Shown: positions 1 through 12,147 of the stretch, piece by piece
Layout: each line of letters begins with the position of its first letter
How positions within the stretch are numbered: position 1 is the first letter of the stretch
Position numbers and translations under genes: made by a program
Notes under the pieces: model-generated
What the model saw: only the letters and a program-made list of their open reading frames with translations
What the model was told of the DNA's origin: nothing
Databases searched by the model: none
From: Diplolepis rosae
Lineage: Eukaryota > Arthropoda > Insecta > Hymenoptera > Diplolepididae
DNA: 64,000 nucleotides
Direction: 5' to 3'
NCBI GenBank assembly: GCA_030998225.1
Contig: JAPYXD010000522.1
Coordinates: 2,046,001-2,110,000, forward strand

Positions 1-1070
1 TGCTCCAGTGTTATGCATTACAACTTCCTCGCAAATTGCTACAATTCTACTGTTATAAAATAAAGGGCTACCTTTCCAATTATAGTTCTGAAATAAAAAG
101 GAGTTCGGATTATTATATTTCTCTTAAGGATAACAAAGATGCTCGAAAAATATTTTAGTTAACAAATTTTAACTCTCTTTACTTACATCAGAATCGTATC
201 CATTTAATGAGACTTTGATAGAATCGTCATATCCAGCAGACCATGTGGTTGGGGTGCATTCCTGCTTAGTCAGATCTGTGTATAAAAATTAGTATATGCT
301 ATAGTAATCCCTAGCGAACCGGCTGAACGCTACTTTTACGCTGCAGCGTAAAGCCAGCGTAAAACTAGCGTAAAGTAGCAATGTAGATCATGAAAGCGTC
401 AAAATAAATATTTAAATTGTTTCCGTATCCTTATCTTACGTTGAAATGTAGTGGAGGTATGCAATAAATTTATTTATCAAATAAATATAACAACGTCCCT
501 ACTAAAATGTACTTTATAAATATAATCCGACTGACGTGATCCTTGCCGGTCTTGGCGATGCTGTACCAATGTTGTGGCCAACTGCTGCCCCAAATAGGTG
601 CAACAACTGTCCCTCAAGTAAACAACAGCGTCCCTATATAATAGGACCAGTTGAACCAAGTAGAAGTCTACAAGTATCAACTTGGCTCAACTCGTTTCTG
701 CTAGTTTCAGCTAACATTTCCCACTCATGTAATGTACTTTGGTTCCCAAGTTTAGTTTTAACTGGTTTCGACTTGAATTTCGAACCAAAATATTTTCAGT
801 CGAATGCTGACACTGGCTGAGACTAGCTGACTGTAATTCACTTGGATTATAAAGCTGAAATCCAACTGGTTTGAAATTGTATTTATATTTCCAAATCCGG
901 TATTTCCATCCCTAACGGACCTGGCCAAGTGAACCATACGCTCGTATTCACTTTTAGACGATCATAACACAGGTCACACTTACGCCTGTATGTCCTGAAG
1001 TTTGTTTCTAGATCCACTTCCGGGTCGAACTAGACCAAAATCTTCTACAGAAACATGAGTCAAATAAAAG
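1..1070. other. Noncoding, no gene seen
   Basis: No convincing open frame or splice structure. At about 328-380 the word CAGCGTAAA and its reverse complement recur as a small imperfect hairpin/tandem. From about 640 to 960 the text is rich in CAAGT/ACTTGG words that recur at 5290-5560, which suggests an old dispersed repeat. Confidence 0.5.
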
Positions 1071-1498
1071 AAGTACAGGGTTTTCCGATTAGAGGTTTCA
1101 TGATGGATAACCCGCTATTTTGGCAGCTTTCATGATAAGAGATTTCATTTTTTGACAGATGTTACGTCAGAAACGTAACAGTTCTCTTCTTAAAAGATTC
1201 CTCGTTTTATGTAAGGATCGAAAGGATCCTTTCTATGGGATGAGGAGAAGTCAGTGATTGCGAATGGTTATTGATATAAAGTATGTTTATTGACAATCAA
1301 ATTGTGAAACGAATAAGCACAATGGAATTGGAAATCGAATTGAAATTTAGATGTACCTTTGTAATTACCCTGAGTGAAATTTGCTTGACGATTTGTTAAG
1401 TCCAGTGGAGCGAATGTGGTCAGTTGAGTCTTCGTTGCAATCTTTGAGATAGTACTTGTTTGATGGGAAATTCGTAGTAGACGGTTGATCTAGTTGAT

Positions 1499-1740
1499 TC
1501 TTGGTCCTAGTTTTAGAGAGAATTTGGAAGGCGATTCCCCTTCACTTTCTAATGTCGTTGAACTCAGCGTCGAGTAAGAATTTGTCTGAGTAGCGGTAAA
1601 ATCTGATGATCCTGGACTGAACTCGTAGCGTAGAGATAATGAAACTAGACCAGACTCGCGGCGTAGAGATGATGGTACTGGACTAGACTTGCCGTGTAGA
1701 GATGATGGTACTGGACTGGACTCGCGTTGGTTACATTGTA
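1499..1740. repeat. Degenerate minisatellite
   Basis: A unit of roughly 30 bp containing GTAGAGATGATGGTACTGGA recurs several times with substitutions between about 1610 and 1735. The minus strand is open for 86 codons here, giving a Ser/Pro-rich repetitive peptide. That is what an open repeat produces, and I see no sign of a gene. Confidence 0.5.
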
Positions 1741-1799
1741 GAAATCGCACGTTGACTACTAACTGAACTGATCTCTATTGGAACTTTCGGTTTTTATAG

Positions 1800-2580
1800 A
1801 ACTTTGAAAGGTCACCTATGGTGGGAGTAAAAAACAAGGTGTACCACCTTTTCCATATTTGGTATTAACCCTTTCGTTACGGCAGCCCGCTCCACAGAGC
1901 TGACGCCACGGAACGGGGCACCGTGTCGCGAAGTGTGCACATTGCACGCTGGTAAACTGGTTTTCGACGTACTTTTTTAAGTTTTACATAACGACATATT
2001 TGGAGACTTTAAAATTATTATAAATAATAATACAATTTAATTTAAAAAATTTATATCGTACACAGGTCATCGCGTGGATGCCGGCTATATCCGGCGCTCG
2101 TACACACAGGTCATCGAATGGATGCCGGTTATATCCGGCGCTCGTAACGAAAGGGTTAAGATCGGATGAGTTGCCTCCTCTGATGACTCGTGCTCCAATG
2201 AAATTTATTATCTGGCACTAATGTCGCAGTCTATTTTATCTGTTATTCGATTCTAACGAAAAGGTCAACTATTGTGGAAGTAAAAACAAGGTGTATCATC
2301 TTTTCCATATTTGGTATTTAAGATCGGATGTGTTGCCTTCTCTGACCACTTATGCTTCGATGAAATTTATTACCTGGCATTAGTGTCACAGTCAAATCTA
2401 TTTGATTTGTTATTCGATTCTAACGAAAAGGTCAACTACTGTGGAGGTAAAAACAAGGTGTACGATCTTTTCCATATTTTGGTATTGAAGCTTAAGGTCG
2501 AATGAGTCGCCTTCACCGATGAGTCACGTTCCGATGAAATTTATTACTTGGCGTTAATGTCACAGCCAAATATATCTATT
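1800..2580 (+). repeat. Tandem repeat, ~165-bp unit
   Basis: Successive units share AACAAGGTGTA, TTTTCCATATTTGGTA, GATCGGATG, GATGAAATTTATTA and TTCGATTCTAACGAAAAGGT. The first unit is interrupted by the MITE at 1869-2155. The units at about 2160-2320 and 2325-2500 are uninterrupted, and a further diverged part follows to about 2580. It is noncoding satellite-like DNA. Confidence 0.75.
1869..2155. mobile_element. piggyBac-like MITE with TTAA target
   Basis: A 287-bp insert is bounded by TTAA at 1865-1868 and 2156-2159. Its inverted ends are CCCTTTCGTTACG. It holds two near-copies of a ~40-bp unit (GGATGCCGG.TATATCCGGCG). The host tandem repeat keeps an empty version of the site (GGTATTTAAGATCGG, about 2320), which confirms insertion into TTAA. 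TTAA duplication and a CCCT start fit the piggyBac superfamily. No coding capacity remains. Confidence 0.8.
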
Positions 2581-2734
2581 TAAATCTGCCTTTCGATTTT
2601 AACTTCTTATTTCTTGTTAGATCTTGCTGTTGAGTCGATATAATCAAGGACGTGGTAATGTTGCCTTGATCCGTTCATTGGTTCCTTAATTTGTTCATTA
2701 CTCTAGGTGGTAGAGTCGCGGGACATGACAACAG

Positions 2735-3235
2735 ATGACAACTAAAAACTATGCCATTAATAAAAATGGAACGATACACACTTCAACATCGCATTGAAAT
2801 TGTTAAAATTCACTACAAAAATTCATAAAAAGGAACCTGAATTTCACTGAAAAATCATTATGAGCGACGGGACTCATTTTCACCTCTGAGGTTACGTTAA
2901 TAAGCAGAATTGTCGCATTTGAGGATCGCGAAACCCATAAATGATTATCGAAAAGCCTCTCTATCCGCAACGTGTAACTGTTTGGTGCGGTTTTTGGGCA
3001 GCAGGGATCATTGAGCTTTATTTTTTTCTAAACGAAGCTGGAGCGGCTGTTTCGGTGAACGGATTGCGATGTCGAACCATGATTTATGAATTCTTATGGC
3101 CAGAATTGTAAGATATAGATATGGACGATGTTTATTTCCAACAAGACAGCGCTGCGTTCCACACAAGTCGCGAAACCATCGATCTTTTTCGTGAAAAGTT
3201 TCCAGGCCGAGTGATTCTTTGAACCGTCATATGCT
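2735..3235 (+). mobile_element. Degenerate mariner transposase fragment
   Basis: The frame from ATG 2767 reads MERYTLQHRIEIVKIHYKNS and then breaks. After stops and a large internal deletion, the catalytic region resumes (VTVWCGFWAAGII ... DVYFQQDSAAFHTSRETI), typical of a mariner DD34D-type transposase. The 3' end and right terminal repeat are missing. A mariner-like end (CAGGGTTTTCCGATTAGAG) lies at 1078-1096 and could be the displaced left end of this copy, but that is inference. The last ~215 bp match 6385-6600 in inverse orientation almost perfectly. Confidence 0.75.
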
Positions 3236-3869
3236 TACTGTCTTATGGACGCGACTGAAAATACTTCGGTTGGAAATCGAGGTTAAAACAAGTTGGTCCT
3301 CAACTTGGAAATCCAGGTAGATTACAGTCAGCTTGTGTCCGAGTAGGGCCAAGATGAAGTAAGGACTTTACACGTGATCGTTCGTTGGTCTCGTAATAAT
3401 GTTTAAAAGATGAGGATAAAAAACACTTAAATTATTGTTATCATGATTATGCGGTACATTTTGAGTTTGATGGTATCAAAGTTAATAAAATAATTTTATT
3501 TTTAGGATTAAAAAGTAAAACACTTCAAACAATCATGTAAATAAAATTATAGATAAATTTTGACGAGGTTTTTGTTCGTATAAAGCGGAGAGATGTATAA
3601 AAGTTTTACTAAGAATTTGTAGGAAGCTAATAGTTATTGAGAAAAATGCTTACTAAAACAATGAGGAAATGATTTTAAATTATTTCAAAATCAATATTTA
3701 ACTTGTTTGTATGATTATACTACGTTAAAGTTAACGTTATAAAAGGCGTTGGAGACATGCAACAATTTTATTCATTAATGATAAAAATTTAAAAAATATA
3801 ATTTCTGTCATTAAACTCTGCTAAAGGCGAATTCAAGCGCAACGCCCGAGCATTTGGTGCGTGAACTTT

Positions 3870-5107
3870 AAAAATATAATTAAAGATTAGACAATGCAAA
3901 TTTGTCAAATAAATATATCACATAATAAAATTAATATCATTATATATGCTAATGTAACAAAGTTGCATGAATATTTTAATTACGTTTGAAGGAAAGCCAT
4001 TGATAAGAATATTTTACTTTATCGATTGCGTATAAGAATTTTTTATGTAGATAATTTGGAAAAATAAATGACGAGAAATAGTTTTGATGTTTAATAACAA
4101 ATTTATTACATACAAATTTTTCATAAAAACAACTTTAATTTTTAAATGCCAATTACAGAATAATTGCTATACAAAACAAAAATACTTTTTAGAAAAATAC
4201 TATAGTACGAAAGCATTTAAAATTCTACGTTAAATAACTATTAGTCAAAGGCAATATTTCAATATCCTAAATTGATGTCACAACAAAATTAAATTTAAGA
4301 TGTTTGTAAACATTAATGATAACTGATAGAATAATAATCGAATCTCCAGCCATCCGCTAATACTTCCTCTATTATGCTCTAAAATTTAAGCTAGTAAAAT
4401 TTATTATTATGGAATAACTTTGGGGAAAACTGATTTCACTGGTATTATTGATTTAGTCAGATGTACTGATTGATCCATGGCCATAAAAGTAATTTTGAAG
4501 CTTAAAATTTTCGTGTAATATTAATGACCTATTAATATAATTCAGGGTTTTTTTTTTGATAAAGCTAAAAAAGGTCAAATTAAGTACAAAAATCTTTTTA
4601 AAATTGAAAAATGTTTAATTAATGATACGAATTTCTTAAAAATCAATTTATAATATCATTATAGGCATTACTATTTTTATACTAACTTTGGCCTTTTGGA
4701 GTTTCTAGGGAAAGAGATTACAGGAAGATAATAGTGGGCCATTTGAATTTAACAGAAGCTTACGTTTCCAAACATCTTTTCAACTTGTTTTTGTCGAAAA
4801 TTTGCATGTAATAAATTTGTTATCAAACATCACAACTAATTCTCGTTATCCATTTCCCCAAATTATCTCATAAAAATTATTTCTTGATGAAAGATTAATA
4901 TATTGTAATTAACTTGATTCATTTGGCTGGGGAAAATTTTTTATGATATGTTACTGCAGTCGATAAAGTGAAATATTTTTATTTATGACTTTTCATCAAA
5001 CTTATTACAATATTCATGCAACTTTGATGCATTAACATATATAATGTCATTAATTTTGTTATTCAATACATTTATTTGACAAATTTGCATTTTCCAATCT
5101 TTAATTT
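3870..5107. repeat. Large foldback (inverted repeat)
   Basis: The arm at 3870-4130 is the imperfect reverse complement of 4790-5107. Shared words include ATGCAAATTTGTCAAATAAA, AAGTTGCATGAATATT, ACTTTATCGA and GATGTTT.ATAACAAATTTA. One arm has about 60 extra bases. The loop (4130-4790) is AT-rich with no gene. It is probably a nonautonomous foldback transposon. Ends and target duplication were not resolved. Confidence 0.6.
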
Positions 5108-6031
5108 TAATAGCTCGAAAGCACGTTCATGTTTTCTTTTCTAAATTTCATTTACGAGTTTTCAATGTCAAATGCGTTCATTGCAATAAATTTTGTAATT
5201 CCAATTGTAAGACCACAATTAATATTTCATTACTTATAAAATATGCACGCATAATTTTCCCCGCCATTAGCAACGTTTCTAAAAAATGACGTTTAAAATT
5301 TAGGAAACATTCCATCATGACTGTTTACTGGAGTAAACTTGGAATTTCTATTCAACTTTATCATCAGCCAAGTAGGAACCAGCTCGTTGTCTTCTTGTAA
5401 TTCAAAGCTAAGCCAAGTCAACTTGGAATTCCAGATCGACATCATCAGCCAAGTTGAAACCAGTTCGCCTACTGCTTGTAATTCCAAATTACGCTAAGTG
5501 TACTTGGTTTAGCTTGGAGATTACGTGGCAATAACCTACTTGAGCCAAGTAGAGTTCTATTTCTACTTATTTCAACTAGTTCTTTTATGTAGCGGTTCCT
5601 ATATCTTAAGGGAACTGAACCAAAAATTGACCCCTAATTCGTAGTTTTAATTTCTTTATAATGTGCCATACGTTGAAACGCTTCTTTTTTCATCTGCATA
5701 TTTGGTCTTCCAATTTCTTCCTCCCCAACCGCCTCTTCACATTTCCTGCTGTCAAATTATCTTCAGCATCTTTGTCAGCTTCACTTATTTGTTGTTGTTT
5801 TGTTGACTTGGCGAAAAAATACTATCCTGAAACTCCCGTTTTCTGTGCAACTTGTCCCTGTTTATCGTGATGTATTATAGCTAAAGGTCTGATTTTTTTT
5901 TTAATTGGAGGTAAATTCTGTCGGCACATTTTCTCATATGCTATTATTCGAAAACAAATGGTAAGAGTCAGAATCAGTGTGTAGACTAAGTTAATGGAAT
6001 ATGAGGCAAAATATAAAACGAGATTGTAACA
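5108..6031. other. Noncoding, no gene seen
   Basis: Between 5290 and 5560 there are repeated CCAAGT/ACTTGG words like those at 640-960. The rest is AT-rich with short open frames that carry no recognisable product. Confidence 0.4.
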
Positions 6032-6602
6032 GGGTTTTCCAATTAGAGTGTTGATTTTTACTTATAAGAAAAACGCGTATTTTTGTGAAAAATCATTTCA
6101 TTTTTATTTTATTTAATAGCGGAAGGTTCGCTATTAATAATGAAAACAATAACATTCATATAGCCCCAACGGCTACGTTTGCAGAATCTTGCTCTTTTCA
6201 TTAAATTTTCCATTATATTTTTGCACATTTGGGGCTTTATTTCGTCGATAACGGTACGAATCTTCTCTTTGAGTTCTTGAATTGACTGTGGAGCATCAGC
6301 ATAAACCTTATCTTTCACGTAACCTCAATGAAAAAAGTCTAGAAGTCTTAAATCGCATGATATCGGCAGCCAATTGTAATCGCCGTTTCAAAGAATCACT
6401 CGGCCTGGAAACTTTTCACGAAAAAGATCGATGGTTTCGCGACTTGTGTGGCACGCAGCGCTGTCTTGTTGGAAATAAACATCGTCCATATCTATATCTT
6501 ACAATTCTGGCCATAAGAATTCATAAATCATGGTTCGACATCGCAATCCGTTCACCGAAAAAGCCGCTCCAGCTTCGTTTAGAAAAAAATAAAGCTCAAT
6601 AA
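6032..6602 (-). mobile_element. Degenerate mariner fragment, minus strand
   Basis: The terminal-repeat-like end CAGGGTTTTCCAATTAGAG lies at 6032. On the minus strand a transposase C-terminus (VYADAPQSIQELKEKIRTVI ... MENLMKRARFCKRSRWG) follows a piece of catalytic domain (6385-6600). Frames are broken and the 5' part is missing. Same family as the copy at 2735-3235 and facing it. Confidence 0.75.
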
Positions 6603-6644
6603 TTTCATTATCTTGATTACAATACTTAAGACATATAGACAATG

Positions 6645-8055
6645 GAAATAAATTATCAATGATGATATTTTGAAAGTTTAATTTTCATACAATATAATTT
6701 TCGTTTATACAATACGGTTACAAAGTTAATATTATTCTCTATAGGGATACAATAATATTTGCTTTTTTAAAAAAATTTACAATTCTTAGAAAAACTAAAA
6801 TTAAAACAAAGTATTGCTCTTAATATATAATAATTTGTTAGAGAATGTAAATGACCAGCTTCAGATCTGAAGTTATTTTATAGAATTTGACAGTAAGAAA
6901 GGCGAAAGGGCTCTTTTACGACTACTTAGCATTTACTGTAAAGCAGCAATGTAATTATAAAGAACCATCTCTTCGATCATCATCTTTTTAGATTATAGAT
7001 CTCAAATCCACCTATCTGCAGGTGCAAAGTATAGGCGTTATGAAAGAATTTTTACAAAACATTTATAAAATCTTAACTTAGTTTTCAGATCTACAGAATT
7101 ATGACACGAAAGAACATTATTATTTGGACGAATACATCAATATTTTTCTTTGAAATTCAAAAATTTAATTTCAAACTAATTCCTGTAAATTATCTGACTT
7201 ATTTCAATCAATTCAATGGAATTCAATCAATAGAATATATTCAATAAAAAATAAATAAATTTCCTTCTACTTCGTTCTTGACTTGTTTTTTTCTAAGATC
7301 GGATTTATATTTTGAAAAAATAAAAATATTCACAATTTTTTTTTGGAAGTTATTACATATTACAAACCAAAAATAAAAAATGAATCATTTTAACTTTATT
7401 ACTTCTTTACTATAGATTAATTGAAATGATTTTCCTCTGTTTAAATAATAAAAAAACATTTTTAATCATCATTAAAAATTGCTGGGGACTCAAATAATTG
7501 ATTTACGTAAATTCTGCCATTTATTTTTTATTGAATAAATTATATTTATTAAATTCCATTGAATCGACTAAATTAAGACAGATAATTTACAGGAACTAGT
7601 TTGCAATCAAATTTTTTTTAAATTCAAAGAAAAATATTGATGCATTCGTAGAAATAACAATGTTCTTCCATGTCATAATTCTGTAGATCTAGAAACTAAG
7701 TCAAGATTTTATAGATCCTCTGTAAAAATCCGTTTATAACGCCTACACTTTGCACCTGCAAGTGCTTGGATTTGATATTTATAATTTTGTTTTGAAAAAC
7801 TGTTTTTTCATAATTTCAGTCATTAAAGAATTCATTTCCAAAAATCGGAAACGGTCAAGTTGTAGAGAATCTTTTTTCTCTAACATTCTCTAACAAATTA
7901 TTATATATTAAAAGCAATACTTTGTTTTAATTTTAATTTTTCTAAGAATTGTAAATTTAAAAAAAAAAGCAATTATTATTGTATCCCTATAGAGAATAAT
8001 ATTTATAATTATAATTGTATGAAAATTAAACTTTCAAAATATCATCATTGATAAT
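6645..8055. repeat. 1.4-kb foldback with ~600-bp arms
   Basis: The left arm (about 6645-7260) is the imperfect reverse complement of 7520-8055. Matched words include ATTATCAATGATGATATTTT, CTATAGGGATACAATAAT, CAAAGTATTGCT, TGCAGGTGCAAAGT, CAGATCTACAGAATTATGAC and CCTGTAAATTATCTG. The central 250 bp are AT-rich and noncoding. This is the architecture of a foldback DNA transposon with long terminal inverted repeats. I see no transposase. Confidence 0.7.
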
Positions 8056-8290
8056 TTAATATTTATATATATTCTTTTATACATATATTATAATACAAAA
8101 TTTATAATATAAAATATTTTATATATATTATATTATAAAATTTATAATATAAAATATAATATAATACATAATATTATATACATATATATATAAAATACAT
8201 ATATATTATATTATAAAAATTATAATATAAAATATTTTACATATACTCTTTTATGTATTATTTTATATATATAATTCATAATACTTGGTA
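8056..8290. repeat. TA-rich low-complexity tract
   Basis: Runs of TATAAT/ATATAT repeated with small variations (for example TTATAATATAAAATATTTTA). It directly abuts the foldback at 6645-8055. No function can be assigned. Confidence 0.8.
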
Positions 8291-8313
8291 CCTTTGCATT
8301 GGCTTTAGAAGTA

Positions 8314-8889
8314 AAGGGTTTCCCAATGAGGGTGATATGTTTCGAAATTAAAAAAAAACACTGAATATTCATTCGGAATTGATCGAAATCTTTTTTATTA
8401 TATTGGATATTCTATGCCATTTATGATTTAAACAATATATCGGCCAAATGTCCCCCGAGACTCTTCTTGCAAACCCGAATGCGTTCAAGCCAATTTTCGA
8501 TGACTTTGTGGAGCATTTCTGGTGGTATGGCTGCTATAGCGGCTCGGATATTGGTTTCAAGCTCTCCAATTGTACGCATACGATTTTTAGGCTTAGTATC
8601 CAATAGAGTAAATTCACTCTCCAACTTATCGATTATTCGACGAATTGAGAGCGCGGATGGAGCAGAATGACGACCATATTTTGCACGATATGCTCTTTGA
8701 ACACCGACAAAACTTCTCGAATTTTGATAAAATAATTGGACAATTTCCAAACGTTGTGGAAGCGTGAAACTACTCATGATTAAATGGCAAACCTTACTGA
8801 TGACAACTGACAGCAGACGTCAAAAATTTCAGTTCAAATGAGCCCGATAGGGACATTCAAAATCATATCACCCCTATTGGGAAACCCTG
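8314..8889 (-). mobile_element. Internally deleted mariner with both ends
   Basis: TA dinucleotides at 8312-8313 and 8890-8891 flank inverted ends (AAGGGTTTCCCAATGAGGG / CAGGGTTTCCCAATAGGGG), giving a 576-bp element. On the minus strand an uninterrupted 118-codon frame (8777-8421) joins the transposase N-terminus (MSSFTLPQRLEIVQLFYQNS, helix-turn-helix) directly to its extreme C-terminus (PPEMLHKVIENWLERIRVCK). The catalytic DD34D core has been deleted in frame. The product would keep part of the DNA-binding region but could not catalyse transposition. Related in type to the copies at 2735 and 6032. Confidence 0.85.
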
Positions 8890-9289
8890 TATTATGAATT
8901 AAATCAAGGGTCAATACAATCTACTATTTTAATTTTATATACTTATATATTTAAAAAAAATAAATATCCGATTTTAGGAAGACTAGTAAAGAGCGAAGTA
9001 GAAGGAAAAGAGGTAAAAGGCTATTTTGTGAAATTCTGTCGACAAGCTAGGGTTGAATCGACGAGGACTACCTGACCCATCATGAATACAGCAGACTCAC
9101 CAACACAAGTTTAGGCCTTACTCCTACTACTTACTTCTTATCCGTGAGATTTTGTTGACTTTCGAAAGTGTCGATCCCCGTGGTTGGTTCCGGAACTTTA
9201 CCTACCCCTGGCGTCTTTCCCCGCAAGGTTTGGAACATTTAATCACCCTGGATCCCCTGGATGTCTCCTCTATACCTATCTTCACTCAA
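8890..9289. other. Noncoding, no gene seen
   Basis: From about 9050 the composition is more GC-rich than the surroundings, but there is no sustained open frame or motif. It may be a decayed repeat. Confidence 0.35.
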
Positions 9290-10089
9290 CGATTATAGTT
9301 TCTATGTGCGAAGTTTTCTAACCAGAGCGGCGCTGCACGCGGCACGCTCTACAAAAGCATTGTACTAATAGACAAATATTTAAAAATTTTTAAATAATTA
9401 AGTTTCTGAACAATATGAAATGAAAAAATGTTCCTAAAATGATTCTAGGACATAAAATACACATTTTGCATGAATCAATTAATAAAAAATAAAAAAAAGA
9501 ACACATTAAACTTCGTAAAATATATACTGTGAATACGCATGAAGAATTCTTGAGACCCTGAACAACATTTTTTTTATATTATCCCCATATAACTGAAAAT
9601 ATATTTAAAAATAAATAAAAAGCTTAAGCTTCTAAATAAAAGTATTTTCCAGTTTTATTTTCCAGCTTCAAACGAATGAAATGAAAAATAATTATTTTGT
9701 TAAGCCCTGTGTTCAACATAAAAAACCATGTGAAGAGAAATATATACTCAATTAAAAATTTGTAAATGTAACAAAAAATATTCATTACTATAAAATTTGC
9801 TAGTACATATTTTTAACATATTTCAAAGTTTTAGCATGTACAGATCGATGATGACTAGTTAAGTGTCGCAAAGCTTGGCTGCTTTTTTTTCAAGAAGCTA
9901 AATTTTTAAATTTCAGCCATTTCCTGTCTTACGAATTGTCTCATTCTTATTTAAAATAATATTAAATCACATATGCTAACATCTCTACAGCTTCATTGGC
10001 ATGTTCTTTGCATTGATAAATAAATTTTGTTTCACATGACAAAAAATATTTATTACTATAAAATTTGCTAGTACATATTTTTAACATAT
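9290..10089. repeat. Left inverted arm of P-like element
   Basis: Reverse complement of about 12290-13099. Includes GCGGCGCTGCACGCGGCACG near the outer end and the word CATTGGCATGTTCTTTGCAT, which is the antisense of the transposase C-terminal coding region. Two ~267-bp subunits are visible (TTTGCTAGTACATATTTTTA at about 9798 and 10065). Confidence 0.75.
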
Positions 10090-10744
10090 GTATATACGTC
10101 TTCGGTTATGTTCGACATATTTCGTACAGGGAATATAGATATATTAGATACTTTATCAGATATAGCTGATTTTTTTCGCCTTTTTTCATTATATTCAATC
10201 AATTTTTGTAAGTATTGAACTTCGCGGAAAAATATGAACATATGTATTCATTTTAATATGACGTGTTTTGCAGGAAAGATAAACTACCGTTTATAATAAT
10301 AATATTAAAATATTTATTTTAATTACTTTATACTTAGTATTTTTTACGCGTATAATAAAATATCTTTATATAAAATCTGGTCTAATATTTTATTTCCAGA
10401 TACGTTCATATTAATCATCACGGTACTTATTTAATTCCAAAACTTATCTTTATTTCCCTTCAAACCATTACATTTCACCCGAATTCTTCCAGTGAAATAT
10501 AAATATCGAAGAAAGCACTTTTATATTTTTTTACAAAATGGATTTGTATAAGAAATATAGTGTCGTTGATGTTGCATTCAAAATCCATTTAGTATTTCTT
10601 TAGCTTTCTTAATTTCAGAAAATTTAACTGGACAAGATAAAAATATTTTATTCAGTATGAGATTTCGAATGGAATATTATCAATACTGTATAAAAGTTTC
10701 ACTAATTTTTTGTTCCTTTCCTTTTGTTTAGAGATTTTTTTGCA

Positions 10745-11412
10745 CTATCAGATTAGCTGGAGGAACAAATGATTATCCTTGTACATCAACCTTCTTGCAA
10801 ATATACAAGATATTAGCTGCCTTTAGCATTTTGAAACCTGCAAAGCTTTGAAATTGTAGTACTTTCGATGGTAACCCTCCACAGCCCTTAATAACAATTT
10901 CAAAATTGAAAGAATTACATCAGTCGAATAGTAAAAGCGCAATTCAAGAAATTCGAGAAAAGTTAAAAGCAATAATCGATTGTGAAGACACTGATTTTAG
11001 TGATTTTGTAGATGCAGTAGCGCACGATTATGCTTTACCAGCTGTTAGAGATTGCTTGCTTTTTTACACAACTGGTCGTATAACTGCTTACATTAAACAG
11101 CACACTCAGTGTTCGACATGCTTAAATGCATTTTTGACTACTTCTGAAATTAATGCAGATACGATATCTTTTTCTTGTGATCAGTTACCTGAAAGTTTCA
11201 GTAGATTTGCAAAAATAAATAAAGATTTCATACATCCAAATGTTAAGTTATACAAGCTTATCACAGTTGTCGAATATCTATTTAACAAACATTGCCGGTC
11301 TAACAATTCTTTTGATCTAATTCTAGACGATTTAATTTCATCTGATGAAAAAAAAATTAGTTTTCAATGCAAAGAACATGCCAATGAAGCTGTGGAGAAT
11401 TGGAGATGTTAG
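10745..11412 (+). pseudogene. P-element/THAP9-type transposase, 3' fragment
   Basis: The frame reads IRLAGGTNDYPCTSTFLQIY, is broken by a stop at about 10850, then stays open from 10906 to 11412 (168 codons). The open part includes CLLFYTTGRITAYIKQHTQC, a Cys pair (CSTC), and a C-terminus with HPNVKLYKLITVVEYLFN. These match the C-terminal region of P-element and THAP9 family transposases, DNA-cutting enzymes that act in the nucleus. The N-terminal THAP zinc finger and most of the RNase H-like catalytic core are absent, so this is a non-functional remnant. It ends in HANEAVE..., whose coding DNA is reused in the ~267-bp subrepeats and inverted arms. Confidence 0.75.
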
Positions 11413-11694
11413 CGTATATAATTCAATTTTATCTTCAAATACGGATGAGACAATTCGTAAGACAGGAAATGGCTGAGATTAAAAAAGTTAGCGTCTTGAA
11501 GAAAAAAGCAGCCAAGCTTTGCGACACTTAACTAGTCATCATCGATCTGTACATGTTAAAAATTTAAAATATGTTAAAAATATGTACTAGCAAATTTTAT
11601 AGTAATGAATACTTTTTGTCATGTGAAACAAAATTTATTTTTCAATGCAAAGAACATGCCAATGAAGCTGTAGAGATGTTAGCATATGTGATTT

Positions 11695-12147
11695 TTTATT
11701 TTTTTTTTTTTTTTTGGTGAGGAGGAAAAATGGCAAAATCTTTTATAGACGTTGTACAGGACTCTCCTAGGACGGGTCTAGGCATACCTGTTAAAACCAA
11801 AAAACCCCCTCTCTCGAACCAATACACCACCCGCGGAACCGCCTTTCGGCTTTAAACTTCACGGGTGGTTGGTTCCATTAAAGTCGCGTACGACTCTTCT
11901 GTCATCCGTTCGCTCGGAACTTCCACCCGCAGCCACACGCCCACTAGGATAACCGACTAGCCGCGCCACCCAGGGGGAAACAAACAGATTCCTCCCCCGA
12001 ACGACGCGGACAGCCATGTCCGCCCAAGACGCAGAACCGCAGGTGAAGGCCCCGATGCGATTTCTACTGGCCCTCCCCGTTTCGCTCTCGACGCCCATCA
12101 AGTTCTCTCGTCTTCATCACTAGTGTGACGAATGACTCGATGAGCGA
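11695..12147 (-). mobile_element. 5'-truncated LINE (or SINE) tail with 16-bp TSD
   Basis: A GC-rich insert in AT-rich surroundings begins with a poly(T) run on the plus strand (the poly(A) tail of a minus-strand element). It is flanked by TTAGCATATGTGATTT at 11679-11694 (one terminal T ambiguous) and 12148-12163. The minus strand is open for 80 codons (12101-11859) without reverse transcriptase motifs. Its 3' end (TAAAAGATTTTGCCATTTTT) resembles R1/I-group LINE 3' regions by eye. A long target duplication plus poly(A) is diagnostic of target-primed reverse transcription. Confidence 0.8.

Noticed and set aside
1078..1200. Independent mariner insertion
   Set aside because: Only one end is visible (CAGGGTTTTCCGATTAGAG). 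It is more simply the displaced left end of the copy at 2735 or a solo end.
1490..1750. 86-codon minus-strand open frame (Ser/Pro-rich)
   Set aside because: It coincides with a degenerate ~30-bp minisatellite and has no splice sites or domain. Openness comes from the repeat.
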